DNA of 64,000 nucleotides. Source: Daejeonella lutea (GTDB taxonomy: Bacteria; Bacteroidota; Bacteroidia; Sphingobacteriales; Sphingobacteriaceae). The position numbers and the translations under genes are program-made. The DNA is taken from NCBI RefSeq assembly GCF_900168015.1, contig NZ_FUYR01000002.1, forward strand, positions 888,932 to 952,931, in the 5' to 3' direction. Under the pieces are notes generated by a model. The model was given only the letters and a program-made list of their open reading frames with translations. It was not told the origin of the DNA and ran no database searches. Below are positions 38,201 to 46,851 of the stretch, piece after piece (positions within the stretch are counted from its first letter, which is position 1; each line of letters opens with the position of its first letter).

Positions 38201-38630
38201 CTTAGCTATTCCTGGCTTTAACTCTGCGGATGGGGCTATGCCTGCAGCTATCGCTGACGATTACTGGACTCCAACAAATACGAATGCGTTTTATCCTGCT
38301 GCCTTCAATAATGGCGGTAGCGGCACAACCAACAACATGCAGGTTCAATCCAGGTACTTGTTAGATATGTCGTATTTGAGGTTGAAAAGCTTAACTCTTG
38401 GATATGCCTTACCTAAAACTATGTTGAATAAAGTTGGAATAAATTCGCTGCGGTTTTATGTCGCAGGAGAAAACCTTATCACATGGGATAAGTTGGGAAG
38501 ATTGCCTATTGATCCTGAGCAAATTAACGGATATTCAATGTTTAATACCGACAATTATAATTCAGGCCGTACCGGAGTTTCAATCCCAACATTTAAAAGC
38601 TTCTCATTTGGTGCCCAATTAAATTTCTAA
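35220..38630 (+). CDS. SusC/RagA TonB-dependent outer-membrane transporter (pair 2)
   Basis: An 1136-residue receptor. Signal peptide to about residue 21 ('SAVAQ'), carboxypeptidase-regulatory-like domain ('GRVTDNSGPLPGVSVKVKG', 27-45), 'LDEIVVVGYG' (99-108) as the SusC segment, plug with 'DAAASSIYGAKAAFGVVLI' and a barrel ending in Phe ('FGAQLNF'). It should import an oligosaccharide together with the SusD protein 10 bp downstream and, by position, the GH18 lipoprotein after that. It is clearly different from pair 1 in length and sequence, so the two loci probably take different ligands. Confidence 0.93.
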   Translation: MKKTLLMLLGVCLFVISAVAQEKTVTGRVTDNSGPLPGVSVKVKGTSTGTTTGTDGNYTIRVNQGAVLQFSFIGSTTQERTVGAENTINVTLGADTKALDEIVVVGYGTQRKGNLTGAISTIDVKKTLEGRPVADAGRALQGAAPGLSVVLPSGEVGSDPIIKIRGQIGSFSGGSSPLILLDNVEIPSIQLVNSADIESITILKDAAASSIYGAKAAFGVVLITTKKGTGSDKPQVTYSSNLSFQNPWKELEMGRVNALKYTVDAFERTGGTVAGAFYITSRESYERAVAWEQKYGSTVKNTDPTVYGRDWYYDAARNYKHGVRTYDPYESMVEEWAPTQLHNLSLGGTTGKTSYNLGLAALDQSGMMKAAKVDQFTRYNASLRVTSEINKYFTARGGAIYSRRNKEYPYITSSTTADPWLYMYRWSSLYPYGKAETGEDIRSPASEAAAANTANILQNYLNFNLGGTFNIASNWTADFDYSFSNQEGRTRRPGTKYTARDSWVAPIARVDGSGNPVFVNAEGAVVPSTTAGAIRAYDLPLATYTSTGANPDHLYKSAENFYRHTINAITTYNLTFKEDHQFKLMGGLNRVTDNRANQFTQITNLTNLDNPQFGNAIGIVTGGGDEFWEAQLGYFSRLNYAFKNKYLLEGNIRYDGSSKFPSDLKWRWFPSFSAGWVASEESFMKWTQPVLNTLKFRGSYGSIGDQSVPNNLYVPTMNSGQTTWINASNAREVAVGSPGAVAADITWQDIRTLNLGVDAGLLDNRINIGFDIFRRNTDNMIIGVEGIPATFGTTAPRGNYGDLKTEGWELSIDFNHRFTNGLGINLRGNLSDAKTTIINAGSTQTVTGNYKGKTYGEIWGYRTDRLYQNDDFELDASGKPQLITLTAAESALHAGKQAYKLKTVNGQKPVYQPFVQNSATFRFGPGDVKFVDLNGDGEISNGSNLLSNYGDLEVIGNFTPRYEYGFRLGGDFKGIDIGAFFQGVGSRQIWGEGFLAIPGFNSADGAMPAAIADDYWTPTNTNAFYPAAFNNGGSGTTNNMQVQSRYLLDMSYLRLKSLTLGYALPKTMLNKVGINSLRFYVAGENLITWDKLGRLPIDPEQINGYSMFNTDNYNSGRTGVSIPTFKSFSFGAQLNF

Positions 38631-38640
38631 ACTCAAAAAG

Positions 38641-40482
38641 ATGAAATATCAATTAAGATTTATATACGGTGTCGTTGCGGCATTAATCCTTGTTTCATCC
38701 TGTAATAAGGATGTACTGGACCGACCGCAATTAAATGATCCTACGGATGACACATTCTGGCAAAATGAAACGGATATCCGTCTTTTTGCAAACGGTTACT
38801 ATACAAATTATTTTAACGGTTACTCGTCAGGATTCGGCGTTGACTATGTTCCAGTAAGAGGATATACTTTTTCAGATGATCTTACAAGCAGAAATCAACA
38901 AGCAGCTTTTGAAAATGCTGTTCCTGCAAGCCGTTCGTCTACATCCGAAACTGCTGCCTGGTTAGGATCACAATTTGCCGGTCCAACCTGGAACTTTTCT
39001 TGGGTGCGTAAAACCAATGTTTTTCTGGATCGTTTAGAAACAGTAACCAAGCCAAAGCTTACGCCCGAAGCATACAATCACTGGAGTGGTGTAGCACGTT
39101 TTTTCAGAGGTTATGAATACAGCCGTTTGGTTAGTGTTTTTGGCGATGTGCCATATTTTGACAAGGTAGTAAAGGAGACAGAACTGGAAATCCTTTTCAA
39201 AGACCGTGATAACCGCGGTGTAGTAATGGATAAAGTCTATGACGACTTTAAATACGCCCTGGCTAATATCCGTATAAATGATGGCAAGCAATATCTGAAC
39301 AGGTACATTGCTGCAGGTTTCATTTCAAGGTTCATGCTTTTTGAAGGTACTTTCCAGCATTATCACAATTTGGATGCTGCTCGTGCGAAGAAATATCTTG
39401 AGCTTGCGGCTGAAGCAGCGCAGTTAGTCATCAACAGCAATGCATATAATTTCGGAAGCGACTTCAAGGCTATATTCTCTTCAGACAACCTTAATGGTAA
39501 CCCAGAAGTTATGTTATACAGAACTTATGATGCGGCACTTGGTGTTACACATAGTATTGGTTCTTATAACAATGGAACAGAAGTTAATGGTGGTGATGCG
39601 AATCTTGACCTGGTTAAATCTTTTATCGTAAATGACGGTAAGCCTTGGCAGAATTCAACTGTTGCAAAAGCAAACAGTTTTTCAATTCCAGATCTGGCAT
39701 TAACACGCGATCCACGATTCGAAGCAACCTTTATTGATCGGGCTCATACACCGGCCACAACCTTGCTTTATGGTTACAAGTTTGCATCACGCGAAGCTAT
39801 CACTTTTATAGGTAAGGCTTACCCTGCAATGTGGGGCAGTAGTACAAACACCAGTGATGCGCCTGTAATGCGTTTGGCGGAGGTTGTGTTAAACTGGATC
39901 GAAGCGAAAGCAGTTCTTGCGCAGCACTTTGCTGGTCCGGCGATCACCCAGGGCGATATTGACAAGTCTATTAATGCGATCCGTAGTCGCCCACTTGACG
40001 CGGCGGCAATTGCTAAGGGAGTGAAAAAAACTTCTCCATTATTGCTTGCAGCTCTTCCTGTAGATCCTGCGCGGGACACTGATGTTCCCGCCCTTATCTG
40101 GGAAATACGTCGCGAAAGACGGATGGAATTTGTATACGAGCACACACGCCTGTTAGATTTGAAACGCTGGAAGAAACTTCGTTATATGGATTACAGCACC
40201 AAGAATGATTATCTGATGGGTCCATGGGTAAATATTCCGGTTGAGGCTCCAGCATTACTGGGAACGTCGTTTATAAACAGAACGAGGGTTAGAAAAGAAG
40301 ATGGAACTGTGGTTACCTTCAACGGGACAAATCAGAGCGCAATGGTAGGGTACTTTATGGTTGAGGGTGCCACAAACCGGAACGCCTTCACTGATAAGTC
40401 TTATACTGCCCCTGTTGGTCAGGCCCAAATTGCAGAATACCAATCTAACGGGTTTAAGCTTACACAGACAACTGGTTGGTAA
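38641..40482 (+). CDS. SusD/RagB surface lipoprotein (pair 2)
   Basis: A 613-residue lipoprotein with lipobox 'LVSSC' (Cys21). The SusD pattern is clear: 'DDTFWQNETDIRLFANGYY' near the N-terminus, the 'VARFFRGYEYSRLVSVFGDVPYF' segment (about residues 151-173), 'MRLAEVVLNWIEAKAVLA', and 'IWEIRRERRMEFVYEHTRLLDLKRW' at the C-terminal third. It binds glycan at the surface and works with susC2. It is longer than pair 1 SusD by 180 residues, which suggests a larger binding face. A terminator follows after about 40 bp. Confidence 0.92.
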   Translation: MKYQLRFIYGVVAALILVSSCNKDVLDRPQLNDPTDDTFWQNETDIRLFANGYYTNYFNGYSSGFGVDYVPVRGYTFSDDLTSRNQQAAFENAVPASRSSTSETAAWLGSQFAGPTWNFSWVRKTNVFLDRLETVTKPKLTPEAYNHWSGVARFFRGYEYSRLVSVFGDVPYFDKVVKETELEILFKDRDNRGVVMDKVYDDFKYALANIRINDGKQYLNRYIAAGFISRFMLFEGTFQHYHNLDAARAKKYLELAAEAAQLVINSNAYNFGSDFKAIFSSDNLNGNPEVMLYRTYDAALGVTHSIGSYNNGTEVNGGDANLDLVKSFIVNDGKPWQNSTVAKANSFSIPDLALTRDPRFEATFIDRAHTPATTLLYGYKFASREAITFIGKAYPAMWGSSTNTSDAPVMRLAEVVLNWIEAKAVLAQHFAGPAITQGDIDKSINAIRSRPLDAAAIAKGVKKTSPLLLAALPVDPARDTDVPALIWEIRRERRMEFVYEHTRLLDLKRWKKLRYMDYSTKNDYLMGPWVNIPVEAPALLGTSFINRTRVRKEDGTVVTFNGTNQSAMVGYFMVEGATNRNAFTDKSYTAPVGQAQIAEYQSNGFKLTQTTGW

Positions 40483-40520
40483 TCCGATTGAGATCGAATT
40501 AACATGTTACCTATTAAATG

Positions 40521-40552
40521 CAACCCGGTTCAAAAAACCGGGTTGTTTTTTT
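40521..40552 (+). terminator. Intrinsic terminator after susD2
   Basis: CAACCCGGTT (40521-40530) pairs with AACCGGGTTG (40536-40545), a perfect 10-bp stem with loop CAAAA, followed by seven T. It lies between susD2 and the GH18 gene and should reduce, though not necessarily stop, transcription into GH18. Confidence 0.9.
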
Positions 40553-40573
40553 ATCAGACATAACCGAATTTAA

Positions 40574-41590
40574 ATGTTCAGAATATTATTTCCCCTTATG
40601 GTAATTTTATTACTGCTTAACGCCTGTAAAAAGGGCACAATACCTGCCCCCACCCCGCCACCGGTTCAAAAGACCTATGTTTCTGAAAATAGTTTTAAAA
40701 TAGTTGCCTACTTCCCTTCTTATCAAAATCCTGATTCGGTGGATGTTAGTAAGTATAAAATGATTACTCATCTCTTCTATGCTTTTCTCACACCGAATGC
40801 TAATGGTTCGTTAAATGCCCTTCCCCAAATTGCCCGATTTAATCAGGTAATAAATACTGCCCGAAGCAAAGGAGTTAAAGTCGGGATATCCATTTCCGGA
40901 CCCAGTGATATATTCGTCTCTCTGGCAGGAAGCGCTAGTTCCAGGTCTAACCTGGTAAAGAATGTGTTAGCGTTTGTAAAACAGAATAATCTGGATGGGG
41001 TTGATCTTGACTGGGAATATCCCCGCACGACCGACGGCAGTGATGTAACTTACACTCTCCTTGTGAAAGAGCTTTCTGACACTCTTCATAACAATAATAA
41101 ATATTTAAGTGCAGCCGTAACTCCGGGTGTTTATGCCGGAGGCGTGAGAGATGGTTTTAAGCCTGAAAATTTCGCTTATCTCGATTTCCTGAATATAATG
41201 ATGTATGATGGCGTAGGGTGGGATAAAACAGCTCCCAAACAACATGCTTCATATAATATGTCAGTTGCAAGTTTCGACATTTGGCTCAACTCCAAAGGCC
41301 TTATAAAAGAGAAAGCAATTATGGGCATCCCATCATACGGAAGGAATACTAACAATGGATCTGCTGGCTATAGGACTCTAATTTCCAATGGAGCGAAGTC
41401 GTACCTGGATTCAGCTGCCTATAATGGTGCCATTTATTATTACAACGGGACGAAAACTGTTAAGGAAAAGGCTATGTTGGCTAAGCAAAGAGGCAATGGA
41501 ATAATGTTCTGGGAATTCTACTTTGATACCAACGGTTCTAATTCTTTGTTAAAAGCAGCAAATGATACCCTTGGCAGGTCCTATAATTGA
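40574..41590 (+). CDS. GH18 lipoprotein (chitinase/endo-N-acetylglucosaminidase-like)
   Basis: A 338-residue glycoside hydrolase family 18 protein. Lipobox 'LLNAC' (Cys18) and a proline-rich linker (residues 24-32) place it on a membrane, probably on the cell surface. The GH18 active site DxxDxDxE is intact: 'DGVDLDWEYP' at 141-150, with catalytic Glu148. 'KVGISISGP' and 'LDFLNIMMYDGVGW' are further barrel strands. The enzyme cuts beta-1,4 bonds next to GlcNAc by substrate-assisted catalysis; chitin, chito-oligosaccharides or N-glycan cores are candidates. It sits downstream of susCD pair 2, and the region also encodes NagB, which would use the released amino sugar. Confidence 0.92.
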   Translation: MFRILFPLMVILLLLNACKKGTIPAPTPPPVQKTYVSENSFKIVAYFPSYQNPDSVDVSKYKMITHLFYAFLTPNANGSLNALPQIARFNQVINTARSKGVKVGISISGPSDIFVSLAGSASSRSNLVKNVLAFVKQNNLDGVDLDWEYPRTTDGSDVTYTLLVKELSDTLHNNNKYLSAAVTPGVYAGGVRDGFKPENFAYLDFLNIMMYDGVGWDKTAPKQHASYNMSVASFDIWLNSKGLIKEKAIMGIPSYGRNTNNGSAGYRTLISNGAKSYLDSAAYNGAIYYYNGTKTVKEKAMLAKQRGNGIMFWEFYFDTNGSNSLLKAANDTLGRSYN

Positions 41591-41614
41591 CGTCAAAATC
41601 ATCAAACCTCATAT

Positions 41615-41650
41615 AAAAAGCCCCTTACCAGAATGGCTAAGGGGCTCTTT
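41615..41650. terminator. Bidirectional intrinsic terminator
   Basis: AGCCCCTTA (41619-41627) pairs with TAAGGGGCT (41638-41646); CCA/TGG extends the stem inside. A-run before and T-rich sequence after let it work for GH18 rightward and, more strongly, for the leftward beta-barrel gene ending at 41791. Confidence 0.85.
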
Positions 41651-41790
41651 AGTTGACGGTACCACCATGGAATAAATTACAGCCGCGTTAAAATCTCATA
41701 GGGTTGGGCTTTATTTATCGGTGGGGGCATGAAAATCGCTGAAGCACAATTCATTGTATAAAATGCTAAAGGCCCGGGTCTTATCTCCGC

Positions 41791-42387
41791 TTAAAAAATT
41801 TTATAACCAAGACTCAGGTGCCACAAATTTGTCTTTTGGTCGTACTTGTCCGTTTTATTAATATTGCTGATTCCGGTTTCATAACGTACATCAAATGTTA
41901 ATTTTGATACATCGATGCCAGCACCAGCCTGTAAGCCTAAAGCCTGATCCTTGTAATTCCGGAAGTCTTTCACATCCTGTGAAGCAGAAGCCACTGGTTC
42001 TTCTTTATCTAGCAGGAATGAAACAACAGGCCCGGCCATAAACCTGACATTAAAAGCACCTGGCCCTACCTTAGTACCGATAAGTAAGGGAAGGTCCAGT
42101 GTGGTAAAATTAATTTTCTCATCACCACTATATACCTGAGCTGCTGTGGGATAACTGCTTCCTTTGCTGCCAAGATATAGCTCTGGCTGAAAATATAAGC
42201 CAGCCCCGCCAAAACGAGCAAATACGCCGGCTTGGAAGCCTGTGAGGTTGTCTTCAGCTGCAACATCTGATTTTAACTTAGAAACATTTAAGCCTGCCTT
42301 AATTCCCAGGTCAAAGGAAGGTAATTGCGCCATAGCGGTTGCTCCTGCGAAAAGCATCACGCCCATAAATAAAATGATCTTCTTCAT
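41791..42387 (-). CDS. Outer-membrane beta-barrel protein (PorT-like)
   Basis: A 198-residue protein with signal peptide 'MKKIILFMGVMLFAG..AMAQ' and an eight-strand-like pattern beginning 'FDLGIKAGLNVSKL', typical of the outer-membrane beta-barrel (PorT/OmpW-like) family in Bacteroidetes. Strands end in alternating residues such as 'GLYFQPELYLGSKG', and the final residue is Phe, as expected for assembly by Bam. I start at the ATG at 42387, which gives a proper signal peptide; the open frame continues further upstream but that part is not signal-like. Its ligand or role is unknown. It is divergent from the CsbD-like gene. Confidence 0.85.
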   Translation of the reverse strand: MKKIILFMGVMLFAGATAMAQLPSFDLGIKAGLNVSKLKSDVAAEDNLTGFQAGVFARFGGAGLYFQPELYLGSKGSSYPTAAQVYSGDEKINFTTLDLPLLIGTKVGPGAFNVRFMAGPVVSFLLDKEEPVASASQDVKDFRNYKDQALGLQAGAGIDVSKLTFDVRYETGISNINKTDKYDQKTNLWHLSLGYKIF

Positions 42388-42483
42388 AATTATAAGGTTT
42401 AATTCACACGAGATCAACTCCCGTACCACAAAGACGAATTTTTTAAGAAAAAGTTGCATTGGATGGGTAAACTGTAAATGAAA

Positions 42484-42514
42484 TTGGCATTTGTCGCGAT
42501 AAAACTTAATTTTG
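42484..42514 (+). promoter_or_regulatory. Promoter for the CsbD-like gene
   Basis: TTG (42484-42486), 20 bp, then TAATTTTG (42507-42514), a perfect -7 TAnnTTTG. The ATG is 15 bp further on, so the leader is very short. Confidence 0.5.
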
Positions 42515-42528
42515 TACAAATTAGAATC

Positions 42529-42744
42529 ATGGCAGAGATTAGTATCAGTAATTCGGATTGGGATCGTTTAAAGTTAAAGATCAAGCGAAAATACAATCAC
42601 TTGAGTGAAGAAGATCTTGCTTATCAGGAAGGCCAGGAGGAAGATTTGATTACCCGTTTAATGACCAGGATAAAGCGAAACCGCGAGTATGTGGTGTTTA
42701 CGCTAAAAAAAGGAATGGTTCATCTCGAAACCAACAGGTTGTAA
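42529..42744 (+). CDS. CsbD-like small stress protein
   Basis: A 71-residue soluble protein. 'WDRLKLKIKRKYNHLSEEDL' followed by 'YQEGQEEDLITRL' resembles the CsbD/general-stress family, in which a short helical hairpin has the pattern W-x-x-x-K-x-K-x-x-y-x-x-L-t-x-x-D-L-x-Y-x-x-G. The C-terminal 20 residues differ from the family. Homologues are induced by stress in several bacteria, with no known mechanism. The ATG at 42529 is chosen because the promoter overlaps the upstream part of the open frame. The S41 protease gene follows about 100 bp downstream. Confidence 0.7.
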   Translation: MAEISISNSDWDRLKLKIKRKYNHLSEEDLAYQEGQEEDLITRLMTRIKRNREYVVFTLKKGMVHLETNRL

Positions 42745-42841
42745 TTCCTTTATTACAAACCGCTTACGACAAAGTTTTTCTGACACTTGCTATACTAATA
42801 GTTCGGCTTTTTCGTACTTTTAAGTACCATAATTGTCTAGT

Positions 42842-44572
42842 ATGAAGAATGCCGTCGACTCTAAACCGAAGAAATCAGCGTTAAGGAGAAAAATCCTTAT
42901 TGGTTCTATAGCCATTTCTCTCTTCTCCTTATCATTTGTTGAAGATCTTTTTCAGGTTTCCAAGAATCTGGACATCTTCGCATCCGTATACAAAAATCTA
43001 AGTATCAATTACGTGGATAATGTTAATTCGTCGGAGATGATGAAGACAGGGATTGATGCAATGCTGGAGGAACTCGATCCGTACACTGAATACATCCCTG
43101 AATCCGATATTGAAGATTACAAATTAAAATACGTAAGTACTCAATATGGTGGCATTGGTGCAACAATTTCCAATCGTGATGGAAAAGTAATAGTTGCTGA
43201 ACCATATGAAGGTTTTCCAGCTCAAAAGGCTGATATCCGGGCCGGGGATGAAATTTTGGAGATCAATGGTGTTTCGCTGAAAGGCAAGGCTAATGATCAG
43301 GTAAGTTCTATGCTTAAAGGTTCTAAAGGAACCCCCGTGAAGCTGTTATTGTTGAGACCTGGATCTGCAAAACCAACGGAGATCAATCTGCAGCGCGAAG
43401 AGATCCGGCAGGATAACGTTCCTTATTACGGTATGCTGGAGGGCAACGTAGGCTATATAAAACTGGATAAATTCCTTGAAAATTCAGGACAGGAGGTTAA
43501 GAATGCGCTAATTGATCTTAAAAAGAATGATTTGAAAGGCCTTGTTCTTGATTTGAGATATAATGGCGGGGGAATTCTGCAGGAAGCTGTTAAGATTGTA
43601 AACCTGTTTGTTGAAAAAGGCGTTACGGTAGTTATCCAGAAAGGCAGGAACCGTGAGAAATCAATAACATACAACACTTTTAACACTCCGGAAGAACCTA
43701 CTCTTCCTTTAGTTGTCCTGGTGAACAACCGCGCTGCCTCTGCTTCAGAGATCGTTGCAGGCTCATTGCAGGATTTGGATAGGGCAGTGGTGATCGGTCA
43801 AAGGAGCTTTGGAAAAGGCCTTGTGCAGCAAACATTTAACCTTCCCTACAACAGTTTGGTGAAAGTAACCGTTGCTAAATATTACACCCCATCAGGAAGG
43901 TGTATCCAGGCACTGGATTACACTCATCGCGACAGCGAAGGCAGCGTGGTTAAAGTTGCCGATTCGCTTATTACAGAATACAAAACCAAAGCCGGAAGGT
44001 CTGTATATGACGGCAGCGGTATTTATCCTGATGTCTTTGTCAAGCCGGTCAAGTATAATATGATCACCCAAACCCTGGCGTCTAAATATCACATATTCGA
44101 CTATGCCACAGTTTATCGAGCAGAGCGTCCAACGATCCCTGATGCAAAGACTTTTAAACTAACCGATACCGAGTACGCTAAATTTGTCAGTTACCTCTCC
44201 AACCGGGACTATAATTACAATACCCGAACAGAGCGCATCTTGAATGACCTTCGTGACGAGGCAGAGAAGGAAAGTAAAATGACCGATATCAAGACTGAGT
44301 TTGACGCCCTGAAGGCAAAGGTATCTCACAGTAAAAAGAATGACTTAACTCAATTTAAAGATGAGATAAGGAAAGTGCTGGAAGCTGAAATAGTATCCAG
44401 GTATTTCTTCGAAAAGGGAAGACTTGAGCAGGGATTTAAATACGACGCTGATCTTAATGAATCTTTAAAGATTCTCAACAATAAAGCGGTGCTGGCCTCA
44501 ATTCTTAGCGGCGAAGGAAACTACAAATCGATTGGAAAGCCGGGAGTTAACTTCTCGGCGAATGCACAATAG
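42842..44572 (+). CDS. C-terminal processing protease, S41 family
   Basis: About 576 residues from the ATG at 42842 (a TTG 9 bp earlier is less likely). An N-terminal membrane anchor (about residues 20-36) is followed by a helical segment, a PDZ domain (about 90-180, 'YGGIGATISNRDGKVIV' to 'LLRPG'), and the S41 catalytic core with 'LDLRYNGGG', 'NNRAASASEIVAGSLQD' (nucleophile Ser) and 'FGKGLVQQ' (general-base Lys), the Ser-Lys dyad. A C-terminal helical region of about 150 residues completes it. It should cut C-termini of exported proteins in the periplasm. A hairpin lies between it and the converging prolyl oligopeptidase gene. Confidence 0.92.
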   Translation: MKNAVDSKPKKSALRRKILIGSIAISLFSLSFVEDLFQVSKNLDIFASVYKNLSINYVDNVNSSEMMKTGIDAMLEELDPYTEYIPESDIEDYKLKYVSTQYGGIGATISNRDGKVIVAEPYEGFPAQKADIRAGDEILEINGVSLKGKANDQVSSMLKGSKGTPVKLLLLRPGSAKPTEINLQREEIRQDNVPYYGMLEGNVGYIKLDKFLENSGQEVKNALIDLKKNDLKGLVLDLRYNGGGILQEAVKIVNLFVEKGVTVVIQKGRNREKSITYNTFNTPEEPTLPLVVLVNNRAASASEIVAGSLQDLDRAVVIGQRSFGKGLVQQTFNLPYNSLVKVTVAKYYTPSGRCIQALDYTHRDSEGSVVKVADSLITEYKTKAGRSVYDGSGIYPDVFVKPVKYNMITQTLASKYHIFDYATVYRAERPTIPDAKTFKLTDTEYAKFVSYLSNRDYNYNTRTERILNDLRDEAEKESKMTDIKTEFDALKAKVSHSKKNDLTQFKDEIRKVLEAEIVSRYFFEKGRLEQGFKYDADLNESLKILNNKAVLASILSGEGNYKSIGKPGVNFSANAQ

Positions 44573-44579
44573 GATGTTA

Positions 44580-44610
44580 GGAAGCCTAATACCAAATACT
44601 TAGGGCTTCC
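44580..44610. terminator. Hairpin between converging genes
   Basis: GGAAGCCTAA (44580-44589) pairs with TTAGGGCTTCC (44600-44610) with one bulged G, and includes the stop codon of the leftward gene. There is no T-run, so termination is only possible, not certain. Confidence 0.45.
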
Positions 44611-46738
44611 AGCTCAATCCCATATTATACAGCATAAATGCCCACTTGTCGACTTGTTCTTCAATTACCTTTGCCGTGGGCTTTCCTGCCCCATGACCTG
44701 CGTTAGTTTCTATACGGATCAGGGCAGGGCTTGCACCTTTATGATATTCCTGCAGGCGTGCAGCAAACTTAAAGGAGTGAGCTGGTACTACCCTGTCGTC
44801 GTGATCTGCTGTTGTGATTAATGTCGCAGGATATGATACTCCAGGTTTCAAAGCATGGTATGGCGAATATTTAAGCATATATTCAAACATTTCTTTCGAT
44901 TCCTCTGCTGTTCCGTAATCATAAGCCCACCCGGCGCCAGCGGTAAATTTATTATAGCGAAGCATATCAAGTACGCCAACTGCTGGCAGGGCTACTTTGA
45001 AAAGCTCCGGCCTTTGGCTCATCACGGCGCCTACAAGTAATCCGCCGTTTGATCCGCCAGAAATGGCCAGGTAGTCCTTTGAAGTATATTTGTTGCTGAT
45101 CAGATATTCCGCTGCTGCTATAAAATCATCAAAAACGTTCTGCTTGTTCATTTTGGTGCCTGCCAGGTGCCATTTCTCACCATATTCGCCACCGCCGCGT
45201 AGGTTCGGCACAGCATAGACGCCGCCCTGCTCCAGCAAGACAATGTTCGACGTGCTGAATGCTGGTGTCAGGCTAACACTGAACCCTCCGTAGCCATAAA
45301 GCAAGGTCGGATTTTTACCATTGAGCTCGATTCCCTTTTTATGGGTGATGATCATCGGGATTTTCGTTCCGTCTTTTGAGTTATAAAACACTTGCTTGGA
45401 AACATAAAGCGACGGATCGAAAGAAACACCTGATTTTTTGTACTCCACGGACTGGCCCGACGCAATTATATATTTAAAGATGGTTGGTGGATAGATGTAT
45501 GAAGTGAATGTATAATATAATTCTTTCTCGCTTTTCTTCGCGCTGAATCCGCTTGCTGATCCCACACCGGGTAATGTCACGGTGCGCTCCAGTTTACCAT
45601 CCATATCATATTGCATGACAAGTGACGTAGCATCTTTGAGGTAATTAGCAAAGATTTTTCCGCCAGCAGTACTTACGTTCAAAACATTTTCGGTTTCCGG
45701 AACAAGATCCTTCCAGTTTGACGGCGATGGATTTGATGCATCAACCGTCACCACCCGATAGTTAGGTGCATTCAGATTAGTGTAGATGTAAAGTTTACTG
45801 TCTACATTATCGATTACATAATGTTCGTTATCAAAATTGTCAACCACTTTCATGATCTCGCTGCCGGGTTTCGAGAGGTCCTGAATATAGAGCTCATTCC
45901 CTGTAGTGGATTTTGCTGCCGTGATGACCAGGAAACGATCGTCTTCACTTACACTTCCGCCGATATATCTTCTTGGAGTTTTATCCCCTCCAAATACGAG
46001 GATATCTTCCGATTGTTTGGTGCCGATCCGGTGGAAGAATAGTTTGTGATATTGTGTTAGCCCGGAAAGCTGACTTCCTTCTTTCGGCTTGTCGTAGCTG
46101 CTATAATAGAAACCCTCTTTTCCTTTCCAGGATAATCCGGAAAACTTAACATCGGTCATTGTATCACCAACTTGTTTCAGGTCACTCGTATTGCGAATGA
46201 TCACCTTACGCCAGTCAGATCCGCCTTCAGAAAGCTGGTATGCTGCCATACTTCCATCCTTGGTAAATTCTATACCCGCGAGTGACGTACTAGCATCTTT
46301 AGAGAATTTGTTCGGATCTAAAAATACTTCGGGAGTTCCTTTATCTTTTTGTCTGTAGAGAACATATTGATTTTGCAGTCCATCATTTTTATAGAAATAC
46401 GTGTAGGATCCTTCTTTAAATGGTGCAGTGAACTTTTCATAATTCCACAAAGTTTCAAGTCGTTTCTTGATGTCATCACGGAAAGGAATTTTTGACAAGT
46501 AGCTTTGCGTAACCTTGTTTTCAGCCTCAACCCATGCTTTCGTATTTTCGGCACGGTCATCTTCCAGCCATCGGTATGGGTCTTTAACAGTAGTACCAAA
46601 ATAAGTATCAGATACTTCAACTTTGTTTGTTCTAGGGTAGTTCATCGTATTGGGATTCGGGCTTGTATGCTGTGCGTTGGCCATTTCAGAATTGATCAAA
46701 GCCACACTTAACAGGCTGAAAATGATAATTGGTTTCAT
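44600..46738 (-). CDS. Prolyl oligopeptidase (S9A)
   Basis: About 712 residues from the ATG at 46738, which begins a signal peptide ('MKPIIIFSLLSVALINS..ANAQ'). The open frame runs further to 46879, overlapping the LpxH-type gene, but that extension is not signal-like. The N-terminal 'DPYRWLEDD' helix and a seven-blade propeller are followed by the alpha/beta hydrolase domain: 'ISGGSNGGLLVGAV' with nucleophile Ser, 'TTADHDDRVVP' with the acid Asp, and 'ETNAGHGAG' with the His. The enzyme cuts short peptides after proline in the periplasm. Length and layout are standard for the family. Confidence 0.92.
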   Translation of the reverse strand: MKPIIIFSLLSVALINSEMANAQHTSPNPNTMNYPRTNKVEVSDTYFGTTVKDPYRWLEDDRAENTKAWVEAENKVTQSYLSKIPFRDDIKKRLETLWNYEKFTAPFKEGSYTYFYKNDGLQNQYVLYRQKDKGTPEVFLDPNKFSKDASTSLAGIEFTKDGSMAAYQLSEGGSDWRKVIIRNTSDLKQVGDTMTDVKFSGLSWKGKEGFYYSSYDKPKEGSQLSGLTQYHKLFFHRIGTKQSEDILVFGGDKTPRRYIGGSVSEDDRFLVITAAKSTTGNELYIQDLSKPGSEIMKVVDNFDNEHYVIDNVDSKLYIYTNLNAPNYRVVTVDASNPSPSNWKDLVPETENVLNVSTAGGKIFANYLKDATSLVMQYDMDGKLERTVTLPGVGSASGFSAKKSEKELYYTFTSYIYPPTIFKYIIASGQSVEYKKSGVSFDPSLYVSKQVFYNSKDGTKIPMIITHKKGIELNGKNPTLLYGYGGFSVSLTPAFSTSNIVLLEQGGVYAVPNLRGGGEYGEKWHLAGTKMNKQNVFDDFIAAAEYLISNKYTSKDYLAISGGSNGGLLVGAVMSQRPELFKVALPAVGVLDMLRYNKFTAGAGWAYDYGTAEESKEMFEYMLKYSPYHALKPGVSYPATLITTADHDDRVVPAHSFKFAARLQEYHKGASPALIRIETNAGHGAGKPTAKVIEEQVDKWAFMLYNMGLSWKP

Positions 46739-46838
46739 AGCAATCGGTTTGAGAATTTCTAAAATTACGAAAAGCATGGAAATAAGTGAGAACCTTGTGA
46801 TTACAGCGAGTTGGTTTATACCGAATGTAAAAATTATG

Positions 46839-46846
46839 TACTTTTG
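46839..46846 (+). promoter_or_regulatory. -7 promoter element for the LpxH-type gene
   Basis: TACTTTTG fits TAnnTTTG and lies 5 bp before the ATG; TTTA at 46815-46818, 20 bp upstream, is a weak -33. Transcripts would be almost leaderless. Confidence 0.4.
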
Positions 46847-46851
46847 AGGCC

